64,000 bases of DNA from Chloroflexi bacterium TSY. Lineage in GTDB: Bacteria > Chloroflexota > Anaerolineae > Caldilineales > Caldilineaceae. A program made the position numbers and the translations under genes. Shown piece after piece: positions 18,772-28,926 of the stretch. The stretch lies in the NCBI GenBank assembly GCA_019217005.1, contig JAHBNG010000034.1, positions 66,854 through 130,853 on the forward strand. Reading direction: 5' to 3'. A model generated the notes under the pieces. The model had not been told where the DNA came from. It saw nothing but the letters and a program-made list of their open reading frames with translations, and did not search any database. Within the stretch, counting starts at the first letter, position 1; every line of letters starts with the position of its first letter.

Positions 18772-19704
18772 ATGACAAACCATCAATTGAAGCTAGGTAT
18801 GTATCTACCGGAGTTGGGATTGCCTTTTGATGAGGCTTTGGCAACAGCCAAAGATATTGGAGCCAACTACGTTTGGTTTAACCGCTTGGGGGACGATGAA
18901 CCGGCAATCGGCCAGTTGAGCGATGCTGAGGTCGATCGGTTGGGAGAACGAGTGTCTCGGCACGGACTCGAAATCTTTCTCCTCAACGTAGGCAACCCAT
19001 TTAAGCAGATCCACTTGACGGATATCGACATAGAGTCAATGACCGAGCATTCAGTGTTTCGTCAAGAGATGGACGATCTGATACGCTCGATGCAAATCGC
19101 AGCGCGTTTAGGAATTGGAGCGGTAGGCGCTTTCACATTTGCCTGGCCAGGCGAGTATACTGCTGGCAAACCTACCTGGCCCATGCGCTGGTTGACCCGT
19201 GGTGGACACATTGCCGATGTTGACATGAAGAAGTTGGTGAAAGCCTTTTCCCTGGCGGCGGAACATGCCGAACGTTTCGATGTCGATCTCGTGCTCTCGA
19301 TGATGCCCTGGAACTATACGAACACAACGGGTAATTTCCGACGTTTGGCTGAAGCAGTCGGCTCCCAGCGCATCAAAGTCATGTGGGGGCCAGCGGACAA
19401 CCTAAATTGTGGGGAGTTGGATGTCGCGACAGTTGGTTTTCACAATATCAAACCCTATCTGCACGGCCTTCACCTCAAAGACCTGCATGTTATAAACGGA
19501 CTCCAGTGTGAGTTTGAGTATTGTCCAATCGGCGAAGGCGATGTGGATTACGTGACCGTTTTACGCAATTTGCACGACCATCACTGCGACGTCTTTCTAT
19601 CGGTTGCGACGCACTTCCTGCCACCCAGCGGCTCGCGTGAAGAAGCGATGCGTACGAATGTTGCGAAGCTAAAGGCGTTTATCCACCAAGTTGCAAATGG
19701 GTGA
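18772..19704 (+). CDS. Sugar isomerase/epimerase-like TIM barrel
   Basis: 310 residues of the xylose isomerase-like/AP endonuclease 2 superfamily. It starts MTNHQLKLGMYLPELGLPFDEAL and has VDLVLSMMPWNYTNTTGNFRR, IKVMWGPADNLNCGE and LHGLHLKDLHV, the usual metal-binding strand ends (E/D, D, H, E), ending CPIGEGDVDY. Such enzymes interconvert sugars or inosose-like compounds. GAAAGGGA precedes the ATG by about 9 bases. It stands alone here but fits the sugar-utilisation genes at 35-44 kb. The substrate is unknown. Confidence 0.82.
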   Translation: MTNHQLKLGMYLPELGLPFDEALATAKDIGANYVWFNRLGDDEPAIGQLSDAEVDRLGERVSRHGLEIFLLNVGNPFKQIHLTDIDIESMTEHSVFRQEMDDLIRSMQIAARLGIGAVGAFTFAWPGEYTAGKPTWPMRWLTRGGHIADVDMKKLVKAFSLAAEHAERFDVDLVLSMMPWNYTNTTGNFRRLAEAVGSQRIKVMWGPADNLNCGELDVATVGFHNIKPYLHGLHLKDLHVINGLQCEFEYCPIGEGDVDYVTVLRNLHDHHCDVFLSVATHFLPPSGSREEAMRTNVAKLKAFIHQVANG

Positions 19705-19804
19705 TAAGCGCGATATAGATTATGGATACGAAACTCAACTGATTTCATTCCGATTCCTTGGCACATACAGAATCAGTAGACCGCAGCGGAGGAGGCGTTC
19801 TCTA

Positions 19805-19936
19805 AGAGCGTGTTTTAAAAGTGTCAAAGCGTGTCATTCTGAGCAGAGGAACGGAGCGAAGAATCCTCTTTTGGCACTTGGAACGCGGGATTCTTCGTCC
19901 CAAAACCTCCTCAGAATGACTTTTAAAACACGCTTT
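19805..19936. mobile_element. Foldback element gamma, copy 2, nested in delta
   Basis: Ends AAGAGCGTGTTTTAAAAGT and ACTTTTAAAACACGCTTT. The interior hairpin is GTCATTCTGAG...AAGAATCC with GGATTCTTCG...CTCAGAATGAC, different from the interior of the copy at 15256-15408. Confidence 0.65.
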
Positions 19937-19983
19937 AACGCCGATCCCGTTGTGCTACGCACCGCAACCGAGCTGCATTCGAG

Positions 19984-20118
19984 ATTACACGCAGTAGGAT
20001 TTCTCAGAGGTAGAGCGTTCAAATGGCGAAAAAAGACGCAGTAGAGAATCTCGGACCATTTGGCCCGCTCGAGTCTGTTTTGACTGAGAAATGCAGGATT
20101 ATGTCTACTGCGTGTAAT
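19984..20118. repeat. Inverted element with ATTACACGCAGTA ends, nested in delta
   Basis: ATTACACGCAGTAGGATTTC at the left, with its imperfect complement ending TACTGCGTGTAAT at the right; CTCAG/CTGAG blocks extend the pairing. No second copy was seen in this window. Confidence 0.55.
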
Positions 20119-20179
20119 AGAGAATGCTGCGCCATATATGGCGCGCCATGCATGGCGACTCCGCGTTGCGGTCTACTGA

Positions 20180-20653
20180 GAATCTATTCCCAATGTCTGC
20201 TACTGTCATAATCTGGTAGAGTTCAGATGGGTTGCGCTCGATTTTCTTCCAGAGACGGGCAGAGCCGGCTATCGGGGGAAACAGCCGACTCCCATATTTG
20301 CCGCCAGCCATAAGATTCACAGAGGAACATTCACCATGAAAAGATAGAGGGCAAGATAAACGTTGGTAGCGTGGACGGTAAACAGGTTTTTGAACTCATT
20401 GTTATCTTACCCTCTAGTAGATACGCTACTTGTCGCAATCCCAGAGGCACGGATCAGCAGCCTTGATAGGATATTTTGTCCATGCGGTAGCGACAATACA
20501 AATTATTAGTATATCATTTGGCTCGCCGTTTCGATATGGGGTATGTTGGATAATTGATATGGGGTATGTTGGATAGTTTAGGTTTTCCAGAAAATAAAAA
20601 AGCTTTCAGCTAATCAGCCGTCAGCTAGGTCGAAGCGACCACTTCGTGTTTGG
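20180..20653. other. Non-coding gap with short repeats
   Basis: It holds a 72-bp foldback (TAGAGGGCAAGATAA at 20345-20359 with its near-complement ending at 20416) and a tandem pair of GATATGGGGTATGTTGGATA with period 23 (20533-20575). No convincing gene was found. It separates the TIM-barrel gene from the converging response regulator. Confidence 0.5.
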
Positions 20654-21481
20654 TTACAGATGCGTAGCATCCACAGCCAGAATCTGGTCATAATTTTGTG
20701 ACTGATTTTTATACTTTCCTATACGATAGGATACCCAATTCGTTAGGAAAAGCCAACGCCATTCCAGGTAGATGCGCCTGTTCTTACGGGTAATTATTTT
20801 CCGGAATGGTCTTATTACCAGAGAGGTCAAACCGTGCTGAATGGCAAATTTGACGAGGCTGGGCAGATCGCTCAGGTCCAGCTTCTTCATCAGGCGGCTG
20901 CGGTAGCTTTCAACGGTCTTGGATGAAAGATGGATCAATTCGGCAATCTCGTTGCTGGTCTTGCCCTCAGCAACCAGTTGCAGGATTTGTCGTTCAGACG
21001 AGGTCAGTTGCGTCAGTGGGTCTTGCAATTCATTGTTTGTAGACTCCTGCAGGAAGACATCGATAAGTGCATTCGAAATCTTCGGACTCAGGTGGCGCTG
21101 GCCCCCATGCACCGTACGAATAGCCTCTACTAGTTCATCGCTGGCGGACGCTTTTACGACATATCCGTGTACGCCCGCCTTCAAAGCCCGAATGATGTGT
21201 TGGTTAGAGGAATACATTGAAAGCGCTATAATGCGTACGGTTGGACATAATTCGCGAATTTGTCATGCGGCTTCGATGCCGTTCAATTCGGGCATGGCGA
21301 TATCAAGCACGACCATGTCGGGGCACTGTTGGTTTAGATGGAACTGAGTCAGCTGGCGTACAGTCTCGCGTCCATTGGCTGCTTCACCGATGACTGTAAT
21401 GTCAGGTTCTGACTCCAGTAAAAAGCGCAGTCCTTCCCGCACCATGGCATGATCATCGGCCAGAAACACCTTGATGTTCAT
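20654..21481 (-). pseudogene. NarL/FixJ-type response regulator with in-frame TGA
   Basis: Receiver domain [20 protein letters not shown] with phospho-acceptor in [12 protein letters not shown], then GIEAA, TGA (21263-21265), QIRELCPTVRIIALSMYSS in the same frame. A CGA-to-TGA change would restore it. The LuxR HTH is LTSSERQILQLVAEGKTSNEIAEL...KTVESYRSRLMKKL. About 50 residues follow the usual end of the HTH, suggesting that the native stop was also lost. It overlaps the kinase stop by four bases (ATGA), so the pair is one two-component system. If the stop is real, only a truncated receiver is made. Confidence 0.85.
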
Positions 21482-23919
21482 CGAGCTACCTCTACAATGA
21501 TAGACGAACCATAGCCTGTTCGAGAGTAAATGTGAAAACGTCCTCCGACCGCAACGGCTCGTTCTTGCATGATCAGTAATCCCCACCCCTGGCGTTCGGC
21601 GGATCCATCCAGCAACGCCGAGGGTATGCCGCAACCGTTGTCAGCAATATTCATACATATCGAGCCATCATCCTCTGTCAAAGTAACTGTGACCTGGGTC
21701 GCCCGCGCGTGCTTGACCACATTGGTCAAGGCTTCCTGGGCGATGCGAAACAGGGCCTGCTCTATGGGAGCAGCCAGTCGGGATGTGACGTCTTCGCTCT
21801 GAATATCGACAGTGAGTCCGGTCCATGTAACGGTCTCACTTACATACGACTTTAACGCTGCGATCAGTCCATAGTCGTCCAACTCCGGTGGACGCAGGCT
21901 GACCATCACGCTGCTGACGCGTTCGGTCATCTGTTCAACCAGTGCCAGCGCATTATCCAGGCGTGCATGAATCTGCCCAGACAGTGGAGACTTCACGCGA
22001 TCAACCTCAGGCAATCCAGCGAATACCTGCGACCGGACAATGTTCAAATTCAGGCTCAGGGCAGTCAAATTCTGGCCTATCTGATCATGTAACTCCTGAG
22101 ACAATCTCTTTGCTTCGGCTTCTTGCATGTCAGCCATCCGGGTGGTCAAGGCGCGTAATTGTGCATGTTGCTGTTCGACCTCTTGTAACACCTGGATATA
22201 CTTCTTTTCGGCAAGCTTGCGCTCGGTGACGTTTCGCACAATGGCAATGACTTCATCTTTTCCGACAGGCACGACGCGCGTCTCGGTATAGATCGTTTTT
22301 CCCTCTATCTGAAGTTCATATTCATATGCTTGGAGTGTACCCGTTTCCAGCGCCCGATGACGAGCATTCGCCTGGATCGGTACCAGATCAGCCGGGTAGA
22401 CCCGATGTGCCTTTTGACCCACACCTCGCTCATCTGCTGCGATCACCATCAGGTCCTTTGCTGGTTTGCGGTCGAGGATGGTTCCATCACGATGAAAGTG
22501 GACAATCGCATCGGGAATCGCCTCGACAAGCGCTCGGTTGTGTGTTTCGCTTGTCTGCAGTGCTGCTTCCGCTTGTTTGTACCGAGTGATGTCCGTCACC
22601 GTACCGATCATCAATTTGCGCACGTCATGGGTAAAAATCCTGGTCGAGATTAAGACATCCCGCTTCTCACCATCTTTGCGGATCATTTCCCATTCCTCGC
22701 TGCCAATGCGCTCGCTGTACAAAGCTGACTCGATAGACGCAAACGCTCGCTCGCGATAGGCAAGGTCGGGGTAGAGTACTCCAGGAAATTCGGGTCGCTG
22801 GGCCTCTTCCATCGAGTACCCTGTTATCTCTTTCATACGGCGGTTGTAGACCAAGAAATTCCCTTGCTTGTCGCTCACGGTGATACCGTCACTCGCCAAC
22901 TCCACCACTGCATTCAGGAAGTCTCGTTCGTGTTGGAGAGTGTCTTGCATCTGTTTACGTTCCGTGATATCCCGAGCAATGCCTACAATGACAGAGATTT
23001 CCCCCTTTGGATCGTATACTGGTGACTTGGTGACCAAATGAATTCGCTCTTCGCCATCCGCATTCACGACCGATCCTTCTTGCTCGAGGATTGGCTGGCC
23101 CGTTTCAAAAATCTGCTGTTCATCGTGATAATATTTTTCAGCTAGTCTCTGAGGGTAAAAGTCAAAATCTGTCTTGCCGAGCACAGCATTGGGCGCTGCC
23201 GCGCCGACTAGAAGCGTATGGGCACTATTGTTGAGGACAAAACGGCTCTGGGTGTCTTTCACAAAGATGCAATCCGGCAAGTTATCTATCAACGTACGCA
23301 GCAAGTTGCGCTCTTGTATGAGAGTATCTGCGGCCTCTTTGTGCTTGGTAATGTCGTGTACCATCCAGCGCAAAGCTACCTGGCTCCCGTCGATGTCGTA
23401 CACAATGGCGACCGTTAGATCAGCATAGAAAGGCGCGGCGTTGGAGGGCTGCATACGGATTTCACAATGTGACATCTGTCCCGCCCTCCCTTGCCGCGCA
23501 GTTAGATCAGCCAGCAAGATGCGAAAAGTCTGCAGGTCTTGTGCAGCCACATAAAGAGTAAGCGGTTGGCCCACCAAGAAACCCTGGCGCACGTTAAACA
23601 GGGCCGATGCGGCGCGGTTGGCCTCATAGATCATCCCCGCGAGATCTGTTACCAAGTATCCATCCGGCGCAAAGTTAAACAAGTCCACGTAGCGCGCCCG
23701 TTCGCGCTCCAGGGCTTCCTGGAGTGTAGCCAAGGCTTGATTCTGTTGATACAGCTCCTCTCCGGTCACCTGCAGTTCGTGTAGAGTGTTGGAAAGTTCA
23801 CGCAGGGCTTCTTCGAGCAATTCGCTTGTTTCGCCAGACGATTGGTCACCATGTTGACGCAGAGTTTGTAATCGTGCGTGGGCGGCATCTATTTGCTCAT
23901 CAAAGATTTGCGATTTCAT
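21478..23919 (-). CDS. PAS-domain sensor histidine kinase, NarX/DegS type
   Basis: 813 residues, no membrane segment. There is an N-terminal coiled region, then four PAS blocks (about 70-190, 205-320, 330-450, 455-575; for example [21 protein letters not shown] and [21 protein letters not shown]). The HisKA_3 dimerisation helix is [20 protein letters not shown] with phospho-acceptor His. The HATPase_c domain has [12 protein letters not shown] (N box) and IADNGCGIP (G1). It is a cytosolic kinase for the overlapping LuxR-type regulator. The signal is unknown; PAS domains often bind haem, flavin or small ligands. GAAGGA precedes the ATG by about 9 bases. Confidence 0.9.
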   Translation of the reverse strand: MKSQIFDEQIDAAHARLQTLRQHGDQSSGETSELLEEALRELSNTLHELQVTGEELYQQNQALATLQEALERERARYVDLFNFAPDGYLVTDLAGMIYEANRAASALFNVRQGFLVGQPLTLYVAAQDLQTFRILLADLTARQGRAGQMSHCEIRMQPSNAAPFYADLTVAIVYDIDGSQVALRWMVHDITKHKEAADTLIQERNLLRTLIDNLPDCIFVKDTQSRFVLNNSAHTLLVGAAAPNAVLGKTDFDFYPQRLAEKYYHDEQQIFETGQPILEQEGSVVNADGEERIHLVTKSPVYDPKGEISVIVGIARDITERKQMQDTLQHERDFLNAVVELASDGITVSDKQGNFLVYNRRMKEITGYSMEEAQRPEFPGVLYPDLAYRERAFASIESALYSERIGSEEWEMIRKDGEKRDVLISTRIFTHDVRKLMIGTVTDITRYKQAEAALQTSETHNRALVEAIPDAIVHFHRDGTILDRKPAKDLMVIAADERGVGQKAHRVYPADLVPIQANARHRALETGTLQAYEYELQIEGKTIYTETRVVPVGKDEVIAIVRNVTERKLAEKKYIQVLQEVEQQHAQLRALTTRMADMQEAEAKRLSQELHDQIGQNLTALSLNLNIVRSQVFAGLPEVDRVKSPLSGQIHARLDNALALVEQMTERVSSVMVSLRPPELDDYGLIAALKSYVSETVTWTGLTVDIQSEDVTSRLAAPIEQALFRIAQEALTNVVKHARATQVTVTLTEDDGSICMNIADNGCGIPSALLDGSAERQGWGLLIMQERAVAVGGRFHIYSRTGYGSSIIVEVAR

Positions 23920-24159
23920 CTAAGATCCTTCGGAAACTTCTTGCATTTATGTGGGGAGAGCCTTTCCCTATCTTCTTGACGACCCGTCCCTATCCCACCG
24001 CTGAGGAGCACGATGATGGAGCGATCTGTGTAGCTTACCACAACAGATTCAAAGAGCAGGTCGACGGAGAGGCACTATGGTAAGGGGGTGTGCCGTCAGA
24101 GTTGATCTAACGCATGTAGCATCTCTTACAGAGGCCTTTGCTCATCAACATGATGGATA

Positions 24160-24235
24160 GGGAGTGTGCCCCAAAGTGTGCAAATGCAGCGATTCTCTGG
24201 CTGAGCAGTGTTCATTTACACACTTTGTGGTACAC
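24160..24235. repeat. Foldback element epsilon, copy 1
   Basis: AGGGAGTGTGCCCCAAAGTG pairs with CACACTTTGTGGTACAC at the far end, 76 bp in all. The second copy (41728-42023) is interrupted by MITE alpha. It abuts an aldo/keto reductase remnant. The rest of 23920-24159 shows no gene. Confidence 0.6.
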
Positions 24236-24242
24236 GCTCGTA

Positions 24243-24440
24243 AATGTCGACATGATCCATCTGTAGTCGACGCAAACTATCCTCAATCGCATTCATGATG
24301 TGGACACTGGACATACTTGAATCGTTCGGACATAGCCCGCCTGTAATCAGACGGGGCGACAAACGGACCAACAGCGTCTCTTTCACCTGCCATTTAGACT
24401 ATAGCGGTTCGCCGACGAAATTCGATATTCAACCGCGTCG
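24243..24440 (-). pseudogene. Aldo/keto reductase N-terminal/middle remnant
   Basis: On the minus strand one frame reads GLCPNDSSMSSVHIMNAI then EDSLRRLQMDHVDIY, matching the aldo/keto reductase segment that leads to the conserved D-x-Y/VDLYQ strand. Upstream residues are degraded and element epsilon cuts it at about 24237. It is a separate fragment from the C-terminal piece next to it, because it lies downstream of that piece on the same strand. Confidence 0.45.
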
Positions 24441-24455
24441 TCGTGGTGAGTTCGA

Positions 24456-24749
24456 TTAGTCAGTCAGGGAAGGCATGTGGATTGCGCTATTTCGTCGCTC
24501 GTGCATATTTTCTTCCATAGACCGAGGATAACGATGGGGGAGAAACGAGATTGTGTTGAGTCGTTCCAACGCATCTCCTTCTAACCGCCAGCCAGCAGCC
24601 AGCATGTTATCTTTGGCTTGATCGACTGTTCGAGCTCCAATAATTGCGCTCGTGATTGTGGGCTGCTCGAGCACCCATCGAGTAGCAACTTGGGCGGGTG
24701 TTTTGCCTAACTCTTCAGAAACGTTTAGCAATTCGGAAAGTGTTTTATC
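24456..24749 (-). pseudogene. Aldo/keto reductase C-terminal fragment, cut by IS
   Basis: Reads KTLSELLNVSEELGKTPAQV then TRWVLEQPTITSAIIGART and AKDNMLAAGWRLEGDALERL, the classic NADPH-binding end of the aldo/keto reductase barrel. The reading frame enters from the IS end at 24750, so the first two thirds of the gene are missing at this locus. It is not functional. Confidence 0.8.
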
Positions 24750-26246
24750 CTTTACTTTCTGGTAAAGGCTTGAGTGACAAAGGGCAAACCGAAAGGGGCG
24801 GAAAAAAGAATCCACCCTGAAAAAACGGGATAAAATGTAAAAATAGTGCTCGGCTAGTTTAAGCAGCGGCATTGAGGCGGCGATGAGCGAGAACGCCTTT
24901 AGGGAAATGGTGTGAAACCGAGGCCTTTTTCCGAAAGTCAGGGTCGAGTTGGTCAGGAGTTGGAAAAAGAGCACTCGAGAGAACACGGCGCAGCCTGCCG
25001 GGAGTGGTTGAGGCTCTCGATCCCAGTAGCCAGTCGGTATGGGAGGAAGAGAAGCGGCTAAATGGGGAAAGAAGATTGCCAGCCAGCAGCCCCAGTTCAG
25101 GTAAGCGGAAACAAGCCTCATCGGCATGAACAAATTGACGATGTAAGCCAATCATCTGCTTGGAAGCCAAGGGGGGATGTTCAACAGGCCAGCGTTCCAG
25201 GTAGACAAGATAAATGGTTTCAGGCTGCAAAGTCATAACGGTCGCCAAAACCAAAGGTGTGTTGTAGGCCGGATCCTGAATGACGTAAATCGAGTAGGTA
25301 CGGTTGGCTGTATCCACCTTGGTTGTTCTGGGGACGAGATTGTGCCATGCTTGATAGCAAATCAGGCGACCACTATAGAGAAAGCGACCAGACGAGTCCG
25401 GAGTTGTAGCCTCGAGTCGCTTTCCTTATAGCTGCGAGAGAGCGGTCGCACAATATCACCATATTCAGGTGGTCTGCCTTTTTCTTTGCGTTTGGGGAAC
25501 TCATTGCGGCGCACTGTGCAGTTAATCGCTTCCCGAAGGACAAATCGGTCTATGCCGCTTTCTAGCATTTCTCTGATTGTAAACCCGGCATCGACCACCG
25601 CCACTTCGTCTGACTCCAGTGATTTCTTCGTCTCTGTCAGCAGCTTTTTCCGAAACTCACTTTCCTTTGTTCCAACCGTGCATCTCATGATTGCCTTGAG
25701 CAGTGGCACTCGCTTCCCGCCTATCTCCCCCGAGCTTATCATCACTCCAAAGATGAGCGCGGCAATGCCCGACGAGCCGTTGAGTTATAGAGTCGGTTCA
25801 CTTTCCCTTGCAGCTTCGGTCGCCAGAACCCTGTGATATCTATGCTTTTCACTCGGTACCCTTCTAACTTTTTTGCCTCCCATTCCCCTTTCCACTTCTT
25901 CTTGCCACGACCCCAGCAGACTTGTGATATCCCATGATCCATATCGAAAGCTCCACCAGCTTCGCCGGAGCTCCTCATCTTCAAACCCGCTTTCTTTCAA
26001 TGCGCTATGGATTGCTCCTCGACTTTTCAGAAACGACCCATTCAGCATTGCCCACATCAGACGCATTACATTTACGTTTGTTCCCATCGGCGTTACTTGC
26101 AATACATTCATCAGTACTGCTATAGTTATTTCTGGCGCGGTTAGCATTCCTTCCTCCTTTTTGGGTTCTCTACCTTTAGGATGAACTGCTAACCGCTTTT
26201 TGTCACATTTCTCACCTCATCTCTTTTCTTTTACCAGAAAGTAAAG
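24750..26246 (-). mobile_element. IS element zeta, copy 1 (DDE transposase, inverted to copy 2)
   Basis: Ends CTTTACTTTCTGGTAAA and its complement; about 1497 bp. A second copy in the opposite orientation lies at 46241-48196. No target duplication is recognisable at either copy. It separates the aldo/keto reductase fragment from an exported-protein gene whose 3' end it has removed. Confidence 0.85.
24862..26147 (-). pseudogene. DDE transposase of IS zeta, frameshifted
   Basis: The N-terminal piece starts MLTAPEITIAVLMNVLQVTP. Successive frames give SIDITGFWRPKLQGKVNRLY (first Asp), VAVVDAGFTIREML (second Asp), and ERWPVEHPPLASKQMIGLHRQF (Glu region), ending GVLAHRRLNAAA. At least three frame changes separate them, so it is inactive. 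An IS4-like RNase H fold is inferred; the family was not recognised. Confidence 0.7.
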
Positions 26247-27867
26247 TAACATTGGTAAACGACTTTTTGATCCGGTTGATCCTAAGATGTGCAGCGCGCA
26301 AGTTTTCCCATGTTTGGCGCAGGAGAGCTGCTCGCGGCACGCTGGCAATACATGCATCGAACATCTTCTGCCCCTTTTCAGGATCATCATATTCTGTTAC
26401 ATCACACTGTATTAGTTTGGGAACAGTGGTATCTATACAGGCAAAAAACTCACTGTCACTGCCAAATTCGTTGCGGCTGCACGCAGTCAGCTCACGCAAA
26501 CGACCATCGTAACGGTCTTTCACATCTCTAATAGCGCTTTGAAGCTCACTCTGTTTACGATCAAATTCCCGGCTGGCTGCCACTTCGTCGTTCTGCCATT
26601 CTTTCGCCAACCGGGCCTGTGCAAGTGCGGCATCGTAGATCCCCGTATCCGGACTCCCTGGTGCGGTGAGATAAGGACGAGCAGGCGTAAAGCGTGTATC
26701 AAATCCAAAGACATTGCGGCCTTCGAGCAGATTTCGCGCGCCTTGACGCGTGTCCAAAAGATTGGCGACCATTTCGGCAACCACATCATTGTCTGGACGC
26801 GTGCCGCGTTGACAGCGTTGCGCCAACGGACGTGCCGTGAGTCCTCCCAGGCCAACTAATTGCACAAATTGCGTTGCGGCAGCGTCTCGATATGTGGCTT
26901 CTGCTGGGGCGCGACCTTGATCATCTAAATAGCTCTTGCGTACAGCGATATGGTGTTGCGCACGCTCCATACCTTCCACTGCCCGCGAGATAAGCGCCCA
27001 CTCGGCATCGCTATAGAAATCTGAAACGAAACAACCACTACCTAAAGCAATAGACATGCCTTCTGAGACGGCTTCTTCGGCCAACTTATATTGCTTCACG
27101 GCCAACTCAAGCTTACGCACTTCATCACGCACAAACGCCTCACCGCCGATAATCTCCCCAGCATCAAAGTGGAGTCCCATCGCATCGGCCGTAAACTGCT
27201 GTCCAAATATCATGCGTAGATACGCCGCCTCACGCAAGCTTTCACGCATCCGAAAGATAAAGTTACATCGATCAATTGTATTCGCGACCACATCTTCTAA
27301 CGCTGGGTCGCATTCTGCTTGATAATCTGGAACGTTCCGAGTATCCTTACGAAAGCGATCGCTATCGGCATAGACAGCAAGGTATGCATAAAGGTCTCGT
27401 GCCCGGCGGAGTTGACTATCTGCCTGATCAAAGTGCTTTTGCAGTGTCATCCCTGTATCAGGATCTACAGTGCTAAAACCAGAATTGTAGTCGAACTGGC
27501 GGACTAATTGATCAAACCTAGGCTTATCATTGTGGGGAGAGATGTCACGGCGGAACTTCTTGTTAGCGTCAAGGAGCTTAAATGCCTCCTTTTCTATTTC
27601 CACAAAATCTTCGTATACCAATTCACCAAAGAGAGATACTCGTGGACGGTAGATTCGATTTGTATATTCTTCTTCTCCTTCGTCAATCCCGACAGGACTA
27701 CGTTCCCCATGAAGGAGTAAGTACCGCTCAGAACACGATACAATGGCCAGCGGATCATCCACATCGGGACAAAGAATGGCTGCACTCGATTGGAGGGCAA
27801 GAGTTATCGCCAGCCCCAGCCCCAAAACCACGCCCCCTAAAATAGTACGCAGTATAGATTCGTTCAT
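26247..27867 (-). CDS. Exported protein of unknown function, 3' end removed by IS
   Basis: Starts MNESILRTILGGVVLGLGLA, a signal peptide ending near SSAAILC. About 540 mostly helical, charged residues follow, with scattered Cys pairs (CDPALEDV, DRCNFIF, CSRNEFGSD, CIDTTVPKLIQC) that suggest disulfides outside the cell. The frame runs into the IS and stops at 26212 after a few IS-coded residues, so the native C-terminus is lost. It starts 16 bp after the preceding gene's stop and is therefore in one operon with it. No family was recognised; length and coiled character suggest a surface filament or shell component. Confidence 0.6.
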
Positions 27868-28926
27868 GGCAGTATCCTCTTTCTAACGCGGATTGACCAA
27901 TACCCAGATTAATCCGTCCTTGGCTTCTGAGCTTTCCAGGGCCATACCAACTACCGATGCATTGCTGCTTGATTCAGGCAGCTCAGCATTTAATAAGCGA
28001 GCACGTCCAGCCTCATCCGAAGTAGTAACTCGTGTGCCAGGCCTGATCAGGTCACCTACTTGGCTTACTTTGACCTGAGCCATGCCGTAGGTGACGATGT
28101 TAACATATTCACCTGGCTGCGCTGCCCCCTCTTGAGGAACAATATATGTAACGACGTTCTTGCCATCTGTGGTCTCTTGAGGTGCTGCACGGCCTTCGAC
28201 AACACCGAGGATGCTCGTTGCGCCAAATGCTGGAGCAACTTCAACTACCGGATGCTCAAGCAAATCTGAACTAGAGATTCCATTGATTGTGACGATAGCT
28301 CCAGGTTCTAAGGGTGCGGATGTAGCATTGCGGCCAATAATAGCGGTTCTACAGTTTTGGCAGTTGCCCTTCACATATACGGTTCCGCCAAACCACCCAG
28401 CGTACCCGCCGGTAGTCTTTTCGACCGCCACGCCTGTTCCAGCATTGCGCACATACATACCCCAGCCTTTCCCATTCTCTGTCTGAAAGGCTGGGCCTGC
28501 TTTGATTGCATAGAAGCCCCAGGTTGAGTTTTCTACAAGGACACCACTATTGGTTGCATTCTTAACCTTTACACCATTATTGGTTGCGGTGTCTACATAA
28601 AAACCTGTACTAGCATTAATAACGCTAATACCGCTCGATTTAGCACTTTTGATTTTTATACCGTCACGTGAGCTTGCTTCTATTGCCGCATTGGGTCGTA
28701 GCGTATTTGCGCTTGTGGCGCTTGTAGCGCTCGTAGCCTTATCTGCCTGTGTTGCTCTTAAGGCCCAGGGAACAGGGTGAATGCGCTGGCGCGGTAACAT
28801 TTCAGGATCAGGATCGATGGTTATACCGAGATAGCGACGTGTGGTTGCCAGTGCATCATTTGAAAGAGGCGTTTCATCACCCAACACCACGGTAAAGAGA
28901 CCATCTCGTATATTCACGTTTTTTTT

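Larger units (their letters stand above)
19773..20179. mobile_element. Foldback element delta, copy 1, carrying two nested elements
   Basis: Outer ends TCAGTAGACCGCAGCG and CGTTGCGGTCTACTGA. A compact 85-bp relative lies at 34813-34897 and defines the uninterrupted form (both share GAGGCGTTCTCTAA-like and AGAGAATGCT blocks). Inside this copy sit element gamma (19805-19936) and a third inverted element (19984-20118). Confidence 0.65.

Noticed and set aside
20105..20320. Minus-strand 71-residue ORF
   Set aside because: It runs through palindromic repeat DNA and shows no recognisable domain or ribosome binding site.
22326..22653. Plus-strand ORFs inside the histidine kinase
   Set aside because: Antisense shadows of a strongly supported kinase; composition follows the kinase codons.
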